This document shows, piece after piece, positions 13,105-25,000 of a stretch of 64,000 bases of DNA; within the stretch, counting starts at the first letter, position 1, and each line of letters starts with the position of its first letter. The stretch comes from Capsicum annuum (lineage: Eukaryota > Streptophyta > Magnoliopsida > Solanales > Solanaceae), in contig NC_061118.1 in assembly GCF_002878395.1 (NCBI RefSeq), positions 128,696,600 to 128,760,599 on the forward strand, in the 5' to 3' direction. Position numbers and translations under genes: made by a program. A model generated the notes under the pieces. It was not told the origin of the DNA. It did not search any database and worked only from the letters and a program-made list of their open reading frames with translations.

Positions 13105-14270
13105 ATGCCTCCTCGAAGAGTGAATGTCCATGGAGATAATAATGAGCAACCCCCACTTGTTGATCCTTTAAATGAGATGGTATCCTATGCTGAGTTTAGA
13201 CAGCCTTTCAGTCGTTAGCCCAAGCGATCACTGCAAATGTTCAGGCCAATAACCAGGGCCCTAGTTGCTAATCATTAGGGTGGTGATGTAGCCGCTGCTA
13301 GGATTCGCGAATTATGCAGATGAATCCACCTGAGTTGTATGGGTCGAAGGTTGATGAGGACCCACAGTTATACTTGGAGAAGGTGAGGAAGATCACTGAT
13401 GTGATGCATGTTTCAGAAGAAGAAAGTGTTGAGTTGGCATCCTATAAACTGAAGGACATTGCTTATGATTAGGTTGTATTGTGGAAGAAGGGTAGAGGTG
13501 AGAATGCCACTCCTATGACTTGGCAAGTTTTCCAAGATGCCTTCTTGGACCAATTCTTTCCTCTTAAGATGAGGAAGGCAAAGATTAAGGAGTTCATGAA
13601 CTTGAGGCAGGGCTCCATGATTGTTAAGGATTATTGTTTGAAGTTCAACCAGTTGGCCAAGTATGCTCCTGACTTGATTTCTGACACCCGGACTAGTATG
13701 AGTAAGTTTGTGACCGCTGTTTCTGGGATGGTACTGAAAGAGTGTAGGGCTATGATGTTGCATAATAATACAGATCTGGCTAGGTTGATAATGCATACCC
13801 AACAGATAAAAGCGGATAAGCTTAGAGAGAGAGAGAAATAATAAGGGGTAGCAAAAGATCTGAGAAGCATGAGTATAGTCAGCCTAGGTTCCATGGAGGG
13901 AGTCGCCCTCAGTTTCAAAGACGTCCATCTATTTTTGTGCCTTCATCAGCTAGTGCTCCAGCGCCTAGAGGCAGGTCGGAGCAAGGGAGTAGTCCTATCT
14001 TGTCTGGGTCGCAGAATAGTATTGGCGATAGGCCCCGTTATCCTTCTTGTGCTAAATATGGTAGGAATCACCTTGAGGAGTGTTTCATAGATGTGAGGGT
14101 TTGTTTTGGTTATGGAAGGCAGGCCAAAGACTTAGAGATTATCCCCATGCTAGATAGGGGAACAGAGATGCCCGACCTCAGGCACAGGCTGCTAGTGCAC
14201 CATCTTCGGTACTCCGTCCCTTCTAGCACCACTGGCGGTCAGTGCTAGAATAGGTTCTATGCCTTGCCAC
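13105..14270 (+). pseudogene. gag: gag of GY2, broken
   Basis: The start is at 13105 (MPPRRVNVHGDN), 200 bases after the primer site, a start typical of Tekay/Del gag. The capsid core is open from 13479 to 13841 (TWQVFQDAFLDQFFP; KEFMNLRQGSMIVKDY). There are frameshifts and stops in 13200-13470 and around 13840-13930. The zinc-knuckle area (CAKYGRNHLEEC and CFGYGRQAKD) has lost metal-binding residues, with Tyr in place of Cys. It would have formed the particle core. Not functional. Confidence 0.8.
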
Positions 14271-16330
14271 CCTATTGAGAGCCTGAGGACTCTCCTGATG
14301 TTGTTACTGGTATGCTTCGTGTCTTTTATTTCGATATTTATGTGTTGTTGGACCCTGGGTCAAACCTCTCTTATGTGACCCCACTTGTTGTTGTGAATTT
14401 CAAAATGAGTCCCGAAAAGATTTTTGAGCCTTTCCTAGTTTCTACACCAGTCGAGGAGTCTGTTGTTGCTAAATAAGTGTATAGAAATTTCCCTGTTACT
14501 GTGCTTTATAGAGTCATACTTGCGAAGTTGATAGAGTTAGACATGATAGATTTTGACCTTATTCTGGGGATGGATTGACTTCATTCTTGTTATGCATCTA
14601 TAAATTTTCATACCCGTGTGGTCAAGTTTCAGTTTCCTGATGAACCAGTGTTTGAGTGGTCCAGGAGTTTGGTATCTCCCAAGAGTCATTTTATCTCCTA
14701 TATAAAAGCCAAAAAGCTTATATCAAAAGGTTGCATCTCCCACTTAGTTAGAGTCAGAGACATTAAGTTTGAGACTCCAACTATCCAGTCGGTAGATATT
14801 ATTAATGAGTTCCCTGATGTCTTTCTAGAAGATCTCCCAGGGGTACCTCCTGATAGAGATATAGAGTTTGGAATTAACCTTCTTCTCGACACTCAGCCTA
14901 TTAGTATTCTACCATACTGTATGGCACCTGCAAATCTTAAGAAATTGAAGGAGCAACTCAAGGACCTCTTAAATAAAGGTTTTATTAGGCCGAGTATTCC
15001 TCTTTGGGGTGCACCTATTTTGTTCGTGCAGTAGAAAGATGGATCTTTGCGTATGTGCATTGACTACGGTCAACTCAATAAGGTCACAGTAAAAAACAAG
15101 TATCCTCTTTCGAGAATTGATGACCTGTTTGATCAGTTTCAAGGTGCAAGTTATTTCTCCAAGATAGATCTTAGATTTGACTATCATCAACTTAAGGTGA
15201 GGGAATGTGATATTCCAAAGACAACCTTTCGAACCTGCTATGGTCACTTTGAGTTTTTAGTCATGTCTTTCAGGCTAACCAATGCCCTGGTAGCCTTCAT
15301 GGACCTCATGAATCGAGTGTTCAAGCAGTACCTTGATACATTTGTCATTGTCTTCATAGATGACATCTTTGTGTATTCTCGTGATGAGAAAGACCATGCA
15401 ACTCATCTTAGAATTGTCTTGCAAACTCTTAAAGATCACCAGTTGTTTGCCAAATTCAGTAAGTGTGAATTTTGGCTAAGGTCTGTAGCCTTTTTGGGTC
15501 ATGTTTCAGCTGAGGGTATTAAAGTTGATCTCCAAAAGACAGAAGCCATTCAAAATTGGCCTAGACCTAGTTCTTCGTCTAACATTAGGATTTTCTTAGG
15601 TCTAGATGGCTATTATCGTTGTTTTGTTGAGGATTTCTCTTCCATTGCATCTTTTATGAACCGATTGACCCAAAAGAAAGTTAAATTCCAGTGGTCCGAT
15701 TCCTGTAAGAAAAGTTTTTAGGAGTTGAAAACTCGACTCACTTCAGCCCCTATATTGACATTGCTTGATGGTACCGATGGTTTTATAGTGTATTATGATG
15801 CCTCTAGAGTTGGTTTAGGTTGTGTATTGATGCAAAGAGGTAAGGTTATAGCCTATACCTCTAGACAGTTGAAGCCGCATGAAAGGAACTACCCGACCCA
15901 TGATCTTAAGTTAGCTGCTGTGGTCTTTGCTTTGAAAATTTGGAGACACTATCTTTATGGTGTCCATGTTGATGTGTTTACCCAGAAGGAGTTGAATCTT
16001 AGGTAGAGGAGGTGGTTAGAGTTGTTGAAAAATTATGATATGAGTGTGTTGTATTACCTAGGCAAGGCCAAAGTAGTGGTGGATGCCCTTAGCAGATTGT
16101 CCATGGGTAGCATTATGTATTTTGAGAAAGGTAAGAGAGAGTTAGCTCGTGATGTGCATTGTCTGGATAGGTTGGGTGTTAGATTGCTTGATTCGGCGAA
16201 AGAGAGTATATTGGTGCAGAGTAGTTCTAAATCCTCTTTAGTTTTTGAAGTGAAGGAGAAGCAAGGTAGGGATCCTAGTTTGGCCAAATTGAAGGAGTCA
16301 GTTAAGAACCAAAAGGTAGAGGATTTCTCC
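14271..16330 (+). pseudogene. Protease, reverse transcriptase and RNase H of GY2
   Basis: Protease has the DPGS active-site region (VLLDPGSNLSYVT, about 14345) with stops at about 14475 and 14578. The linker runs at 14618-15034 and ends in a stop after PILFVQ. RT is nearly open from 15047 to 15721, with the catalytic motif [12 protein letters not shown] (about 15345-15380) and [11 protein letters not shown]. One stop separates it from RNase H (15725-16006, FIVYYDAS). The RNase H end, with GKAKVVVDALSR, lies at about 16060-16100. Most of the polyprotein reads in one frame separated by single stops, so decay is by point changes as well as indels. Confidence 0.9.
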
Positions 16331-17711
16331 TAAGGGGGAGATAGTGTGTTGAGATTGCGTGGTAGGTTGTGTGTCCCGTGTGTTGATGACTTGCGACAGA
16401 GAATTATGGGTGAAGCGATTCTATTCATACTGACACTACTAAGATGTACCACGACTTGCGGGAAATCTATTGGTGGAACGGTATGAAGAAGGACATAGCC
16501 GAGTTTGTAGCAAAGTGTTCAACATGTCAACAGTTTAAGGTAGAGTACCAAAGACCGGGTGGTGTGATGCAAGAGTTTAGTATACCCACTTGGAAGTGGG
16601 AGATGATGAATATGGACTTCGTAACCGGGTTGCCTCTTTCACGCCGTCATCATGATTCCATTTGGGTTGTTGTGGATAGGTTGACTAAGTTTGCATATTT
16701 CTTGCCAGTGCATATCTTACACAATTGAGGATTATGCTAGATTGTATATCCTAGAGTTGGTCAGGCTACATGGAGTTCCTTTGTCTATTATTTTGTAAAG
16801 GGGTACTCAATTTACTTCTCAATTTTAGAGGGCGTTTCAGCAGGGTCTAGGCACCAAAGTTTTTTTGAGTTTTGCATTTCACCCGCAGACAGATGGTCAG
16901 GCTGAGAGGACCATTCAGACCCTAGAGGATATGTTGAGGGCGTGCACTCTTGATTTTAAAGGTAGTTGGGATGAGTATTTTCCATTGATAGAGTTTACCT
17001 ACAACAATAGTTTCCATGCTATCATCGAGATGGCACCGTTTGAGGCCTTGTATAGTAGGAGGTGTAGATCACCCATGGGATGGTTCGAAGTAGGTGAAAC
17101 TGCCACGATCGGACCTGGTGTAGTGTTCGAAGCTATGGAGAAAGTTAAGCTGATTAGAGAAAAGTTGAAGACCGCCCAGAGTCATCAAAGGTCTTATGCA
17201 GATGTAAGGAGGAGAGATCTTGAGTTTGAGGTAGGTGATTTGGTGTACTTGAAGATCTCACCCATGAAAGAGGTGAAGAGGTTTAGTAAGAAGGGAAAGC
17301 TTAAGGTTTGGTAAGAAGGGAAAGCTTAGTCCCCGTTATGTTGACCCGTATCGAGTTTTGAGTCGTGTTGGTAGAGTGGCCTACGAGGTTGAGTTTCCCT
17401 CAGAGTTGTCCGCTATTCATCCTATTTTTCATGTCTCCATGCTTAAGAAGCATATCGGTGATTCTATGATGGTTGATCCTTTAGAGAGTGTTGATATTCA
17501 GGATAGCCTTTCCTTTGATCAGATTCCCGTGGAGATCCTAGATTTTCAGATCTGTAGACTAAGGAACAAAAGAGTTCCATTGGTCAAAGTTTTATGGCGG
17601 AACCAGTCTGTTGAGGGTGCTACTTGGGAGGCAGAAGTAGACATGCGATCCAAGTACCCGCACCTCTTTTTCGTGAGTTCAGTTCAATCTGAAGGTACTA
17701 TTCTTCCTTGA
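16331..17711 (+). pseudogene. Integrase with chromodomain of GY2
   Basis: The integrase H2C2 region (CSTCQQ, about 16518) leads into the core: MDFVTGLPLS with the first Asp, HPQTDGQAERTIQTLED and the NNSFHA region. A C-terminal GPY-like part follows. A 25-bp tandem duplication at 17280-17328 shifts the frame just before it. The last ORF (17358-17711) ends in a chromodomain (EILDFQICRLRNKRVPLVKV, then WRNQ...ATWEAE), which targets integration to heterochromatin in known chromoviruses. Further breaks lie at about 16385-16440 and 16730-16860. Dead. Confidence 0.88.
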
Positions 17712-17890
17712 TTCAGCTCTTCTAATCTAAAGTTCAGCAATGCATCTATCCTTGTATGAGTTCTTGCTTTATCCGGAGTATTCATGAGTTTAGAAAGATC
17801 TTGAACTGTTTAGCAATTGTTTCAGCTATGTGCACTCTATTTTTACTGTATTCCTAGCCTAACTAGCGACATTTAAGGATGAATGTTCCC

Positions 17891-17900
17891 AAGGGGAGAT
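17891..17900 (+). other. Polypurine tract of GY2
   Basis: aaggggagat lies two bases before the 3' LTR start (tgtaaggcccc at 17903), as expected for the plus-strand primer. Confidence 0.8.
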
Positions 17901-17902
17901 AT

Positions 17903-19980
17903 TGTAAGGCCCCGCAAAGTTTCCTCGTAGTCTGAGTCTTAGGGCATGTCAAGTAAGGCGTGGTTTCGGCCCTAAAAGATTGAGAAGTGGCTTCCTAAAT
18001 GGTTATCATGTTAACCACATAGAATTTCCCTAGTTTTGACTTTTTTGTCACATAGGAAATTCGATAAGATTTCCGTCGATATAAGATTCACCCAAATCTG
18101 ATATCCGGGTAAGAAGTTATGGCTAATTTATGACCTAGTCGTAAAAACTGTGTCATTTTAGTGCTTGGCGCGTTGTGGAGAGGGTCGATTTGACAATTGT
18201 CAAATTCCAGTGGAACTCCATGATATTGGCATATCGTGCTGAGGTTCCAGGTCCCAACCAGTGGGAAAATGCGATGGCTCCGCGTCGCGGTGACTCCCAG
18301 TTTACCAATTGTCAATTTCTAGTGAGTCACCGAGATAAGTGGCGCATCGCGGTGATCCCTTAAATCGGGTTCCCAGTTTAATTTTTCCATCTTCGTACAG
18401 ATGTTAAAAGGGGTATTTTGGACTTTTCTAAGCCTATAAAACCGTGCAAACACCAAATCAAAGTCATTTGCAAGCATCCTATGAGGTTTTTCTCAAGTTT
18501 TCTCTTATAAAAAACCCCAAGTATCCAAAACCTCTTCCAAGAATCTCAAGAATCCGCCATGGATTTTCTAAATTGAGTCAAGATTCAAGGTTCCCAAGTC
18601 AAGGGCCTCAAGAACCCTAATTCAAGAGTACGAATAGAGTTCCAAAAGTGAGAGTTCATCCGAAGCTTCTAATTCAAGGTATGTGGGGTTTTAAACAAGG
18701 GTAACCCTTTCACCCTTGTGCCCAAAAAGCTTATTTACATCATGAATTTCCTAAAATCTATGAGGTTTTTACATGAATTTGAATTAGGGGTTTTCACCCA
18801 TCATGAATTTGCATGGTTTATGTCGGTTACGAGAACCTCCCTTGCCCTTTTAAACTTCAAAATTTGATACTTATTTTTCTTTCCTATAGTCTACTTTCCT
18901 AAATGGTTGAAATACAAAGATGTTTCCAAACCAATGTATTTTCCTGATGAAAGTTATTTTCCTAAATGAGAGCATCTTCCCTTGTTATGTTACTTTTCAT
19001 AAAGCTTTGAGATAAGTTATTTCCTTAAGCTAAATACTTTTCCATTTGATATAGCATGATTTTACCTAAAGGTTGAAATGAGATAATTTCCTAAAGTGAA
19101 TAAAATACCTTCAAGTATGTTTTTCGAGTTTTATGATTCCGATTTCCAAGTATACGAGTTCTAAATGGTTATGAAATATTGAGCATTGAAGAGGTTTTAG
19201 TCTCCATGAGACATATGAATGAGTTAAAAGTATTGTTCAAAGTCCCTTAGCCTTTGGGTATTGAGAATAAGAGAAGATTTCTGCTTTTTAAGGTTAAAGA
19301 GCGTTGACTCACGAGATTTGTATTCCATGCCTCATTCTTCATGATTTATGAGCTTTATACTTTATACTTGTTCAAGCCATGTGATTCGTCTCATTTTGCA
19401 TACATGATTTTATTGAAGAAGATCGGTACTATTTTTATGCAAATGCATTCACCCCCGCATACTCAATACATTCAAAAGTACTGATTCACATACATGTCTA
19501 TGTACTACATTGTCTTATAATGTAGGTTTAGGTGCTCAGTCCCAGCCTCATCCGTGATTCTTCAAGTACCTTGCCTACGTTTTCTACAATGGTGAGTCCT
19601 CATGGTTCAAGGACCGATCTTCAGATATTTTCTGTATTTGAGAGACTATGTTTTATCTTCAGTTCGTTTTGAGTCAGTTGGGGACCTATCCCAACAGCTC
19701 TCTAGATTTTGATTTGTAGAGGTTTGTCAGACTAGTATCATACTTGTGATGTGTCGAGGGTTCGGTATTATGGTTTTGTTGAGGTTTCTTTGTATTATGG
19801 TCATATGGACCGAGTATCTTTCTCGTATTTCCTTTCATGTGATATGACTATGCGAGTGTTGAGTCTATTTCATCTTGAATTGAGTGTTATTGGTAGAAAC
19901 TGGCTCTAAGGGTTAGCTTGTGGCTACTTGTAGCCTTGATCACCGTGTGACATCTCGGGAGATGATTTCGGGTCGTTACA
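17903..19980 (+). repeat. LTR C, 3' LTR of GY2, internally deleted
   Basis: It begins tgtaaggccccgcaaag and ends gggtcgttaca, 2078 bp. Relative to LTR A it lacks about 720 bp; the break lies near 18800-18812, where the sequence jumps from the part matching about 10555 to the part matching about 11279. The rest is very similar to LTR A. Confidence 0.88.
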
Positions 19981-20123
19981 ACAGAATAATCTGATCATAT
20001 AACTAATTGCTCACGTTTTAGAATTACATTTGAATTGCTCCAATTCAATCTAAATCAAAACAAAGTTACTTGACAAAGTTATTCGAAATTATCCGAAACA
20101 TTATCTGTCAGATAATACAAAAA

Positions 20124-22538
20124 TCAATAAGCAACACAACCTCTAGAATGGATATCTGCTCGAGGCCTAAGTATGTGGGGATGTGTTGGTTGGCCACCGT
20201 CTATTTCATCTGGCCTAGTCATCCTAATATCCAGAGCATCCTGGAATCTACCTCTGCCTGGTGGCCTACCATGTGGTCTACCACCTCTTCTACCACTAAC
20301 ACCTAATGTATTCTCGCCATTATCATCAACTTGAGACTCAAGTTCTACGCCAATATTATCAACTTGAGACTCAAGATCTAGCATAAAAGGAACTGGATCA
20401 GTAGGACGCATCTTCATGGATTGGGGTCTAGAATGATTGGAGAATGTCCATAAAAATTTAAGTCCGTGAATTATGTGGGTTGATATGGCATGCCAGGCGA
20501 GTACTGATGTGTGACACACTCTGGCTGATACAAAACTAATTGACTATCATTCAAGTTATAGCTTGGCTCACCCGGATAATGCGAGTTAGAAGCATGTATG
20601 TTCTCTACAATTCCACTGAAGTGTTATCCAAAAGAATTTGATGGTCTATCAGATGAAACATGGTCATGAACAGGAGACAATTGGGTCATTATAGCCTCCC
20701 CTCTATCATAGTTGGGTCTTTCTTCCCGTCGTCTACCTCTACACGCTAGTTGTGGACGAGGTTCAACATACTCATCGCCGTGAGGATATTGAGCCTCAAT
20801 GCGGACCCTACCTCATTCACCAGCCACTCTAAAGGAATTCAACGCTAATTTAGATAATCTATCTCCAAATTCACGAAGTTCATTGTTGTTGTTGTCCTGT
20901 ATGCTTAAAGTTTTTTATATATCTGATGCAAAGTCCTAGCCTACAAAATAAACAATTGAATATACATTAATATGATAATCTATAACAAAAATAAGATGCA
21001 TAATCTCAGTAAATAGCAACTACGTCAAAAGCTAACACTATAAGATAGTTCACAACTTCTTCTTCTTATTGAGTGCTATTCCAAAAAGATATATAGTTCA
21101 CAACACTATAAGAAATATATATGTGAAGTTATATTATATTGATTTGATTCCCGTTTTTCCCTTTGGTTTTTTATGTAGATTTCTTATTTTTTTTGGGTAT
21201 TGTGCAGGTATATGGACAAGCAGATTCAAAGTCACTAATTTCTTTCTGTTTCTATGTTTTTTTTCCCTTATGTATGATTAATTTGTTTTTATGTTTTGTG
21301 CTTTGTATGGAGGGCTAATTTTATTCAGTACATGTATAGTTTTTTTTTTGTTACAGCAAATAAGGACCTAAAATTGACAACTTTATCGATTTTACAACTC
21401 TGCCAAAAATAAGGCAAGCAACAAAAACCACTGCATCTGCGATTATATGCACAAATTTCTGCATCTTTACTTGATGTACAAGAGTCAGCCCTCTGTGGCT
21501 ACTCAAACATTCCGTAATATCCACATTGCAATGTATATTTAGAACCACCATCAACTAGAACGTTGATGTAAGAAAACAAATCCTGAATTCTCACGGATTA
21601 ACGGAGGAGGTTCAACATCAACTATGTCTACTTGTTGCATCGTTTAGGATATGTCATCCACATAGAATGGAATGCTCGAGTCATCATGCAACAAAAAGAA
21701 ACTATTAACAGCATTATTGGAGTCCTCTTGCATCATAACTCTCAAACAACAGCTAAACTAGAATGGAAGAGATATTACTTCCACAAAATCTAGTTCACCT
21801 CCAAATATATACCAAACGACCCCCAAAGAATTACAAGTTTACAACAAGGCTATAAACTTTTGGCATACCAAATCTTTAGCAACCTCGCAACTCACTGTGA
21901 GTTTCTCATTGAATTACTGGATTAAAGAATTGACACTTCTTGTTATACCCACGACCATATACAACTAACCAATGGATGTGACACTTTAACAGCAGGTTAA
22001 TCCAACAAACATTTCTCAACTTTAAATATAAGACAACAAAAATGAAAAGCATAATTATGTAGATATGGCATATCAGAACTTACGTAAGGAAGCTGAAAGT
22101 AAATCATAACTATGCAGATAATTATAAGGTAGTGTTGTACCAAAATTTTATGTCCGCCTACAAAACTTTGATAACCTTGTTTAAATTGATGAGCAGGATT
22201 ATTGATCAAATAACGAGTAATCGTGTTATACCACTGCACATATTCATTGTCATCTTCGAGACCATCAGGCTCAGCATTGCGATTTCATCTATCTCTCCAG
22301 ATTTCAACCTCTTTATTAAAGAAATGATGCCAATTAAAGTTAGCTCTACCTCTCCGATCCAACTGAAAATGTTTGGGATCCCACAATATTCTAATCAGGA
22401 TATTCTGAATCAACCCAAACTGACGTAGTACCCTATCTGGATAGTGCCACTTAACTGCATCCTAGGCTATTGCGGGTACAATAGCACACCAAACACTAGA
22501 ACCATTCATACAATAATCTGGTAATGTAGCAAAAACGA
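20124..22538 (-). pseudogene. Plant mobile domain (PMD/MAIN-like) gene of MULE1, 5'-truncated
   Basis: PMD proteins (MAIN, MAIL1 and transposon-borne relatives) act in silencing or transposition in the nucleus. Read 22538 to 20124, the first exon (to about 22130) has the PMD C-terminal signature VKWHYPDRVLRQFG, ILWDPKHFQLDRRGRANFNW and VQWYNTITRYL. The last exon (about 20899 to 20124, after a catacag acceptor) has NELREFGDRLSKLALNSFRV, HYPGEPSYNLNDSQLVLYQP and a Gly/Arg-rich tail (GRRGGRPHGRPPGRG). Stops replace expected Trp codons (IA*DAV, RDR*NR). The 5' half is missing, cut at 22538 by GYE. It is convergent with MURA1. Recognition rests on remembered family motifs. Confidence 0.75.
20900..22120 (-). 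other. Intron and undefined sequence inside the PMD gene
   Basis: AT-rich sequence between the recognisable PMD exons. A short coding piece near 20900-20945 (LHQI, before the catacag acceptor) may belong to the gene. The rest is not assigned, apart from a cysteine-rich reading at about 21320-21505 described in the findings. Confidence 0.5.
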
Positions 22539-23560
22539 GGACTGAGCTTCCCCTTCTTTCCAAAATACATCACTCTCTTCATGGAAAACACCTTAAAGAA
22601 CACCCAATCACCCACACTGAACTCCAACTCTCTTCACCTCACGTCCACATTGGACTTTTGGCGACCTTGGTCACTCTTAAACCTATCCCGAATCACCTTT
22701 ACCTTCTCTATAGCTTGATGAACTAAATCAGGACCGAATAACCTCTCCTTACCAACTTTGAACCACCCAATAAGAGATATACACCTTCTACCATATAATG
22801 CCTCAAACAGAGCCATACCAATGTTAGAGTTATAGCTATTATTGTACGCAAAATCTACAAGAGGTAAGTAGTCAACCCAACTACCACCAAAGTTAATTAC
22901 ACAAGCCCGAAGCATGTCCTCTAGAGTCTGAATGGTCCTTTCTACTTGTCCATCCATTTGCAGGTGGAAAATGGTACGAAAGGTCACCTTAGTCCCCAAA
23001 CCTCACTGAAAAGATGCCAAAAATAAGATGAAAACAGAGTACTATGATTTGAAATAATGGAATCAGGAGCACCAGGCTACTTTACAACCTCCTGAATAAA
23101 CAACCTTGCATAATCCTCAGCAGAATAGTTAGTCCTCACTGGCAATAAGTGAGCAGACTTAGTCATCCTATCTACGATGATCCAGATAGAATCAAACTGA
23201 TTTTGAGACCATGAAAGACCAGTAACAAAATCCATATTTATCACTTTCCATTTATTTACAAATAACTCGATTTCTTGCCACAACCCACCAGGCCTCAAGT
23301 ATTCCACTTTCACTTGTAGACACACCATATACTTAGCCACAAAATTAGCTGCTTCTCTTTTCATGTTATTTCACTAATAAATCTTCTTAAGGTCATGATG
23401 CATCATCGTCGAATCAGGGTGAACTGAATAAAGTGACTCATGAGCTTCAACCAAAATTCTACCTTGCAGCCCATTCATATCGAAAATACATAACCTCCCT
23501 TGGTACCTCAAGATACCATCACCACCAACCTCGACAACCATCACTTGCTGCCTACCCACA
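22539..23560 (-). pseudogene. Integrase of GYE, C-terminus missing
   Basis: From right to left: linker (about 23374-23559), zinc-binding region (about 23300-23364, FVAKYMVCLQVKVEYLRPGG with His/Cys positions decayed), core with MDFVTGLSWS and WIIVDRMTKSAHLLPV, then HLQMDGQVERTIQTLEDMLR (22634-22999) and the start of the C-terminal part (about 22560-22620). Stops and shifts lie near 23000-23070 and 23365. It ends abruptly at the PMD junction, before any chromodomain. Confidence 0.85.
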
Positions 23561-25000
23561 TCATCCTTGATCTACATCAAGATGGGATCCATACTCATTT
23601 CTCCTTCACCTCAGCACCAAGAGATGACCTCACTACCTCTTGCACAAATGTACGACCATCCTCAGAATCTAGGAGACAAACTCTAATATTATCCAAATGG
23701 TGAATATCCTTCACCAAATCCTGCTTTTTCTCTTCCACATGAGACAAGATCCCCATAGATAACCTACTAGGAGCATCAACAACCACGTTAACCTTACCTG
23801 GATAATAATGGAGACTCATGTTGTAGTCCTTGAGCAATTCAAGTCATCTCCTTTGCCTGCAATTCAACTCTTTCTGGGTGAAAACATACTGCAGGCTCTT
23901 ATGATTAGAAATAATTTCAACATGAACCCCATATAGATAATGCCGCCAAATCTTCAATGCGAACGCCACAGCTAATAACCCAAATGATGAGTTGCATAAT
24001 TCCTCTCATGAACTTTTAATAGCCTAGAAGCATATGCTACCACTTTGCCATGCTGTAAAAATATACAACCAAGTCCCATACAAGATGCATCATAATAAAC
24101 CACGAACACATCACTACCCTCGGGCAAAGTCAAAACTGGAGCAGATGTTAATTTATCTTTTAGTTTCCCAAAACTTCATTCACAAGCATCGGACTATAGA
24201 AACTTCACCTTCTTCTGAGTCAACCTAATCAAAGGTAAAGAAATCAATGAAAAACTTTTCACAAACCTCCTATAATAACTCGTTAAACCCAAGAATCTTT
24301 GAATATCGATTGGAGTCATTAGCCTAGGCCACTTCTTAACCACCTCAACCTTCTATGGATCCACCATGATCCATTCATTAGAAACAACATGACCCAGAAA
24401 AGTAAAAACATCCAACCTTAACTTACGCTTTGTAAACTTAACATACAATTGCTAATCTTTTAGGGTCTACAATATGGTACAAAGGTGATTGGCATAATCC
24501 ACATTACTCTTTGAATATACCAGAATATCATCTATAAACATAGTTATAAACAAATCCAAAAAATGATAAAATACCCGATTCATGAGATCCATAAATGCAC
24601 CGAGGCATTGATCAACCCAAATCACATGACCAAGAACTCAAAATGTTTGTACCAAGTACAAAAGGCAGTCTTAGGGATATCCTCCTCCCTAATCTTTAAT
24701 TGATGATAGCTCGATCTAAGGTAAATCTTAGAGAAATACTTAGTACCCTGAAGTTGGTCAAACAGACCATCAATCCTAGGAAGAGGATACTTATTGTTCA
24801 AGATCACCTTTATCAACTAACGATAATTAATACATATCCAAAGAGAACCATTCTTCTTATGCACAAAAGAATAGGAGCACCCCATGGTGACACACTAGAG
24901 CGGATAAAACCCTTGTCTAAAATATCCTTCAATTGCTCTTTAAGCTCCTTCAACTCAGCCGAATCTATTCTATAAAAAGGGATAGAGATAGGATGAATGT
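23561..25000 (-). pseudogene. Reverse transcriptase and RNase H of GYE
   Basis: The RNase H end (YYPGKVNVVVDAPSRLSMG) lies at 23750-23830. The RNase H core is degraded at 23840-24200. RT at 24240-25000 has the catalytic motif [12 protein letters not shown] near 24520-24550, with both Asp codons intact, and [18 protein letters not shown] at 24730-24816. Several stops and frameshifts split it into short pieces. Not functional. Confidence 0.83.

Larger units (their letters stand above)
9656..19980 (+). mobile_element. Ty3/gypsy chromovirus GY2 complex with a duplicated LTR/flank unit
   Basis: Plus-strand order: full LTR A (9656-12448), a flank copy (12449-12555), LTR fragment B (12556-12888), primer site, gag, protease, RT, RNase H, integrase with chromodomain, polypurine tract, LTR C (17903-19980). 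It sits between the two convergent genes of MULE1. The five bases before LTR A are ataga and those after both LTR A and LTR C are acaga, a target duplication with one change. All genes are broken. A single insertion cannot produce this order; see findings. Confidence 0.88.

Noticed and set aside
13413..13918. Minus-strand ORFs of 129 and 95 codons
   Set aside because: Antisense to the open GY2 gag core; no motifs.
20070..20306. ORF on the plus strand
   Set aside because: Shadow of the Gly/Arg-rich PMD C-terminal exon on the minus strand.
21320..21505. Assignment of the cysteine-rich frame to a carboxypeptidase-inhibitor or a known knottin family
   Set aside because: Cysteine spacing does not fit the potato inhibitor, and there is no start codon or signal peptide.
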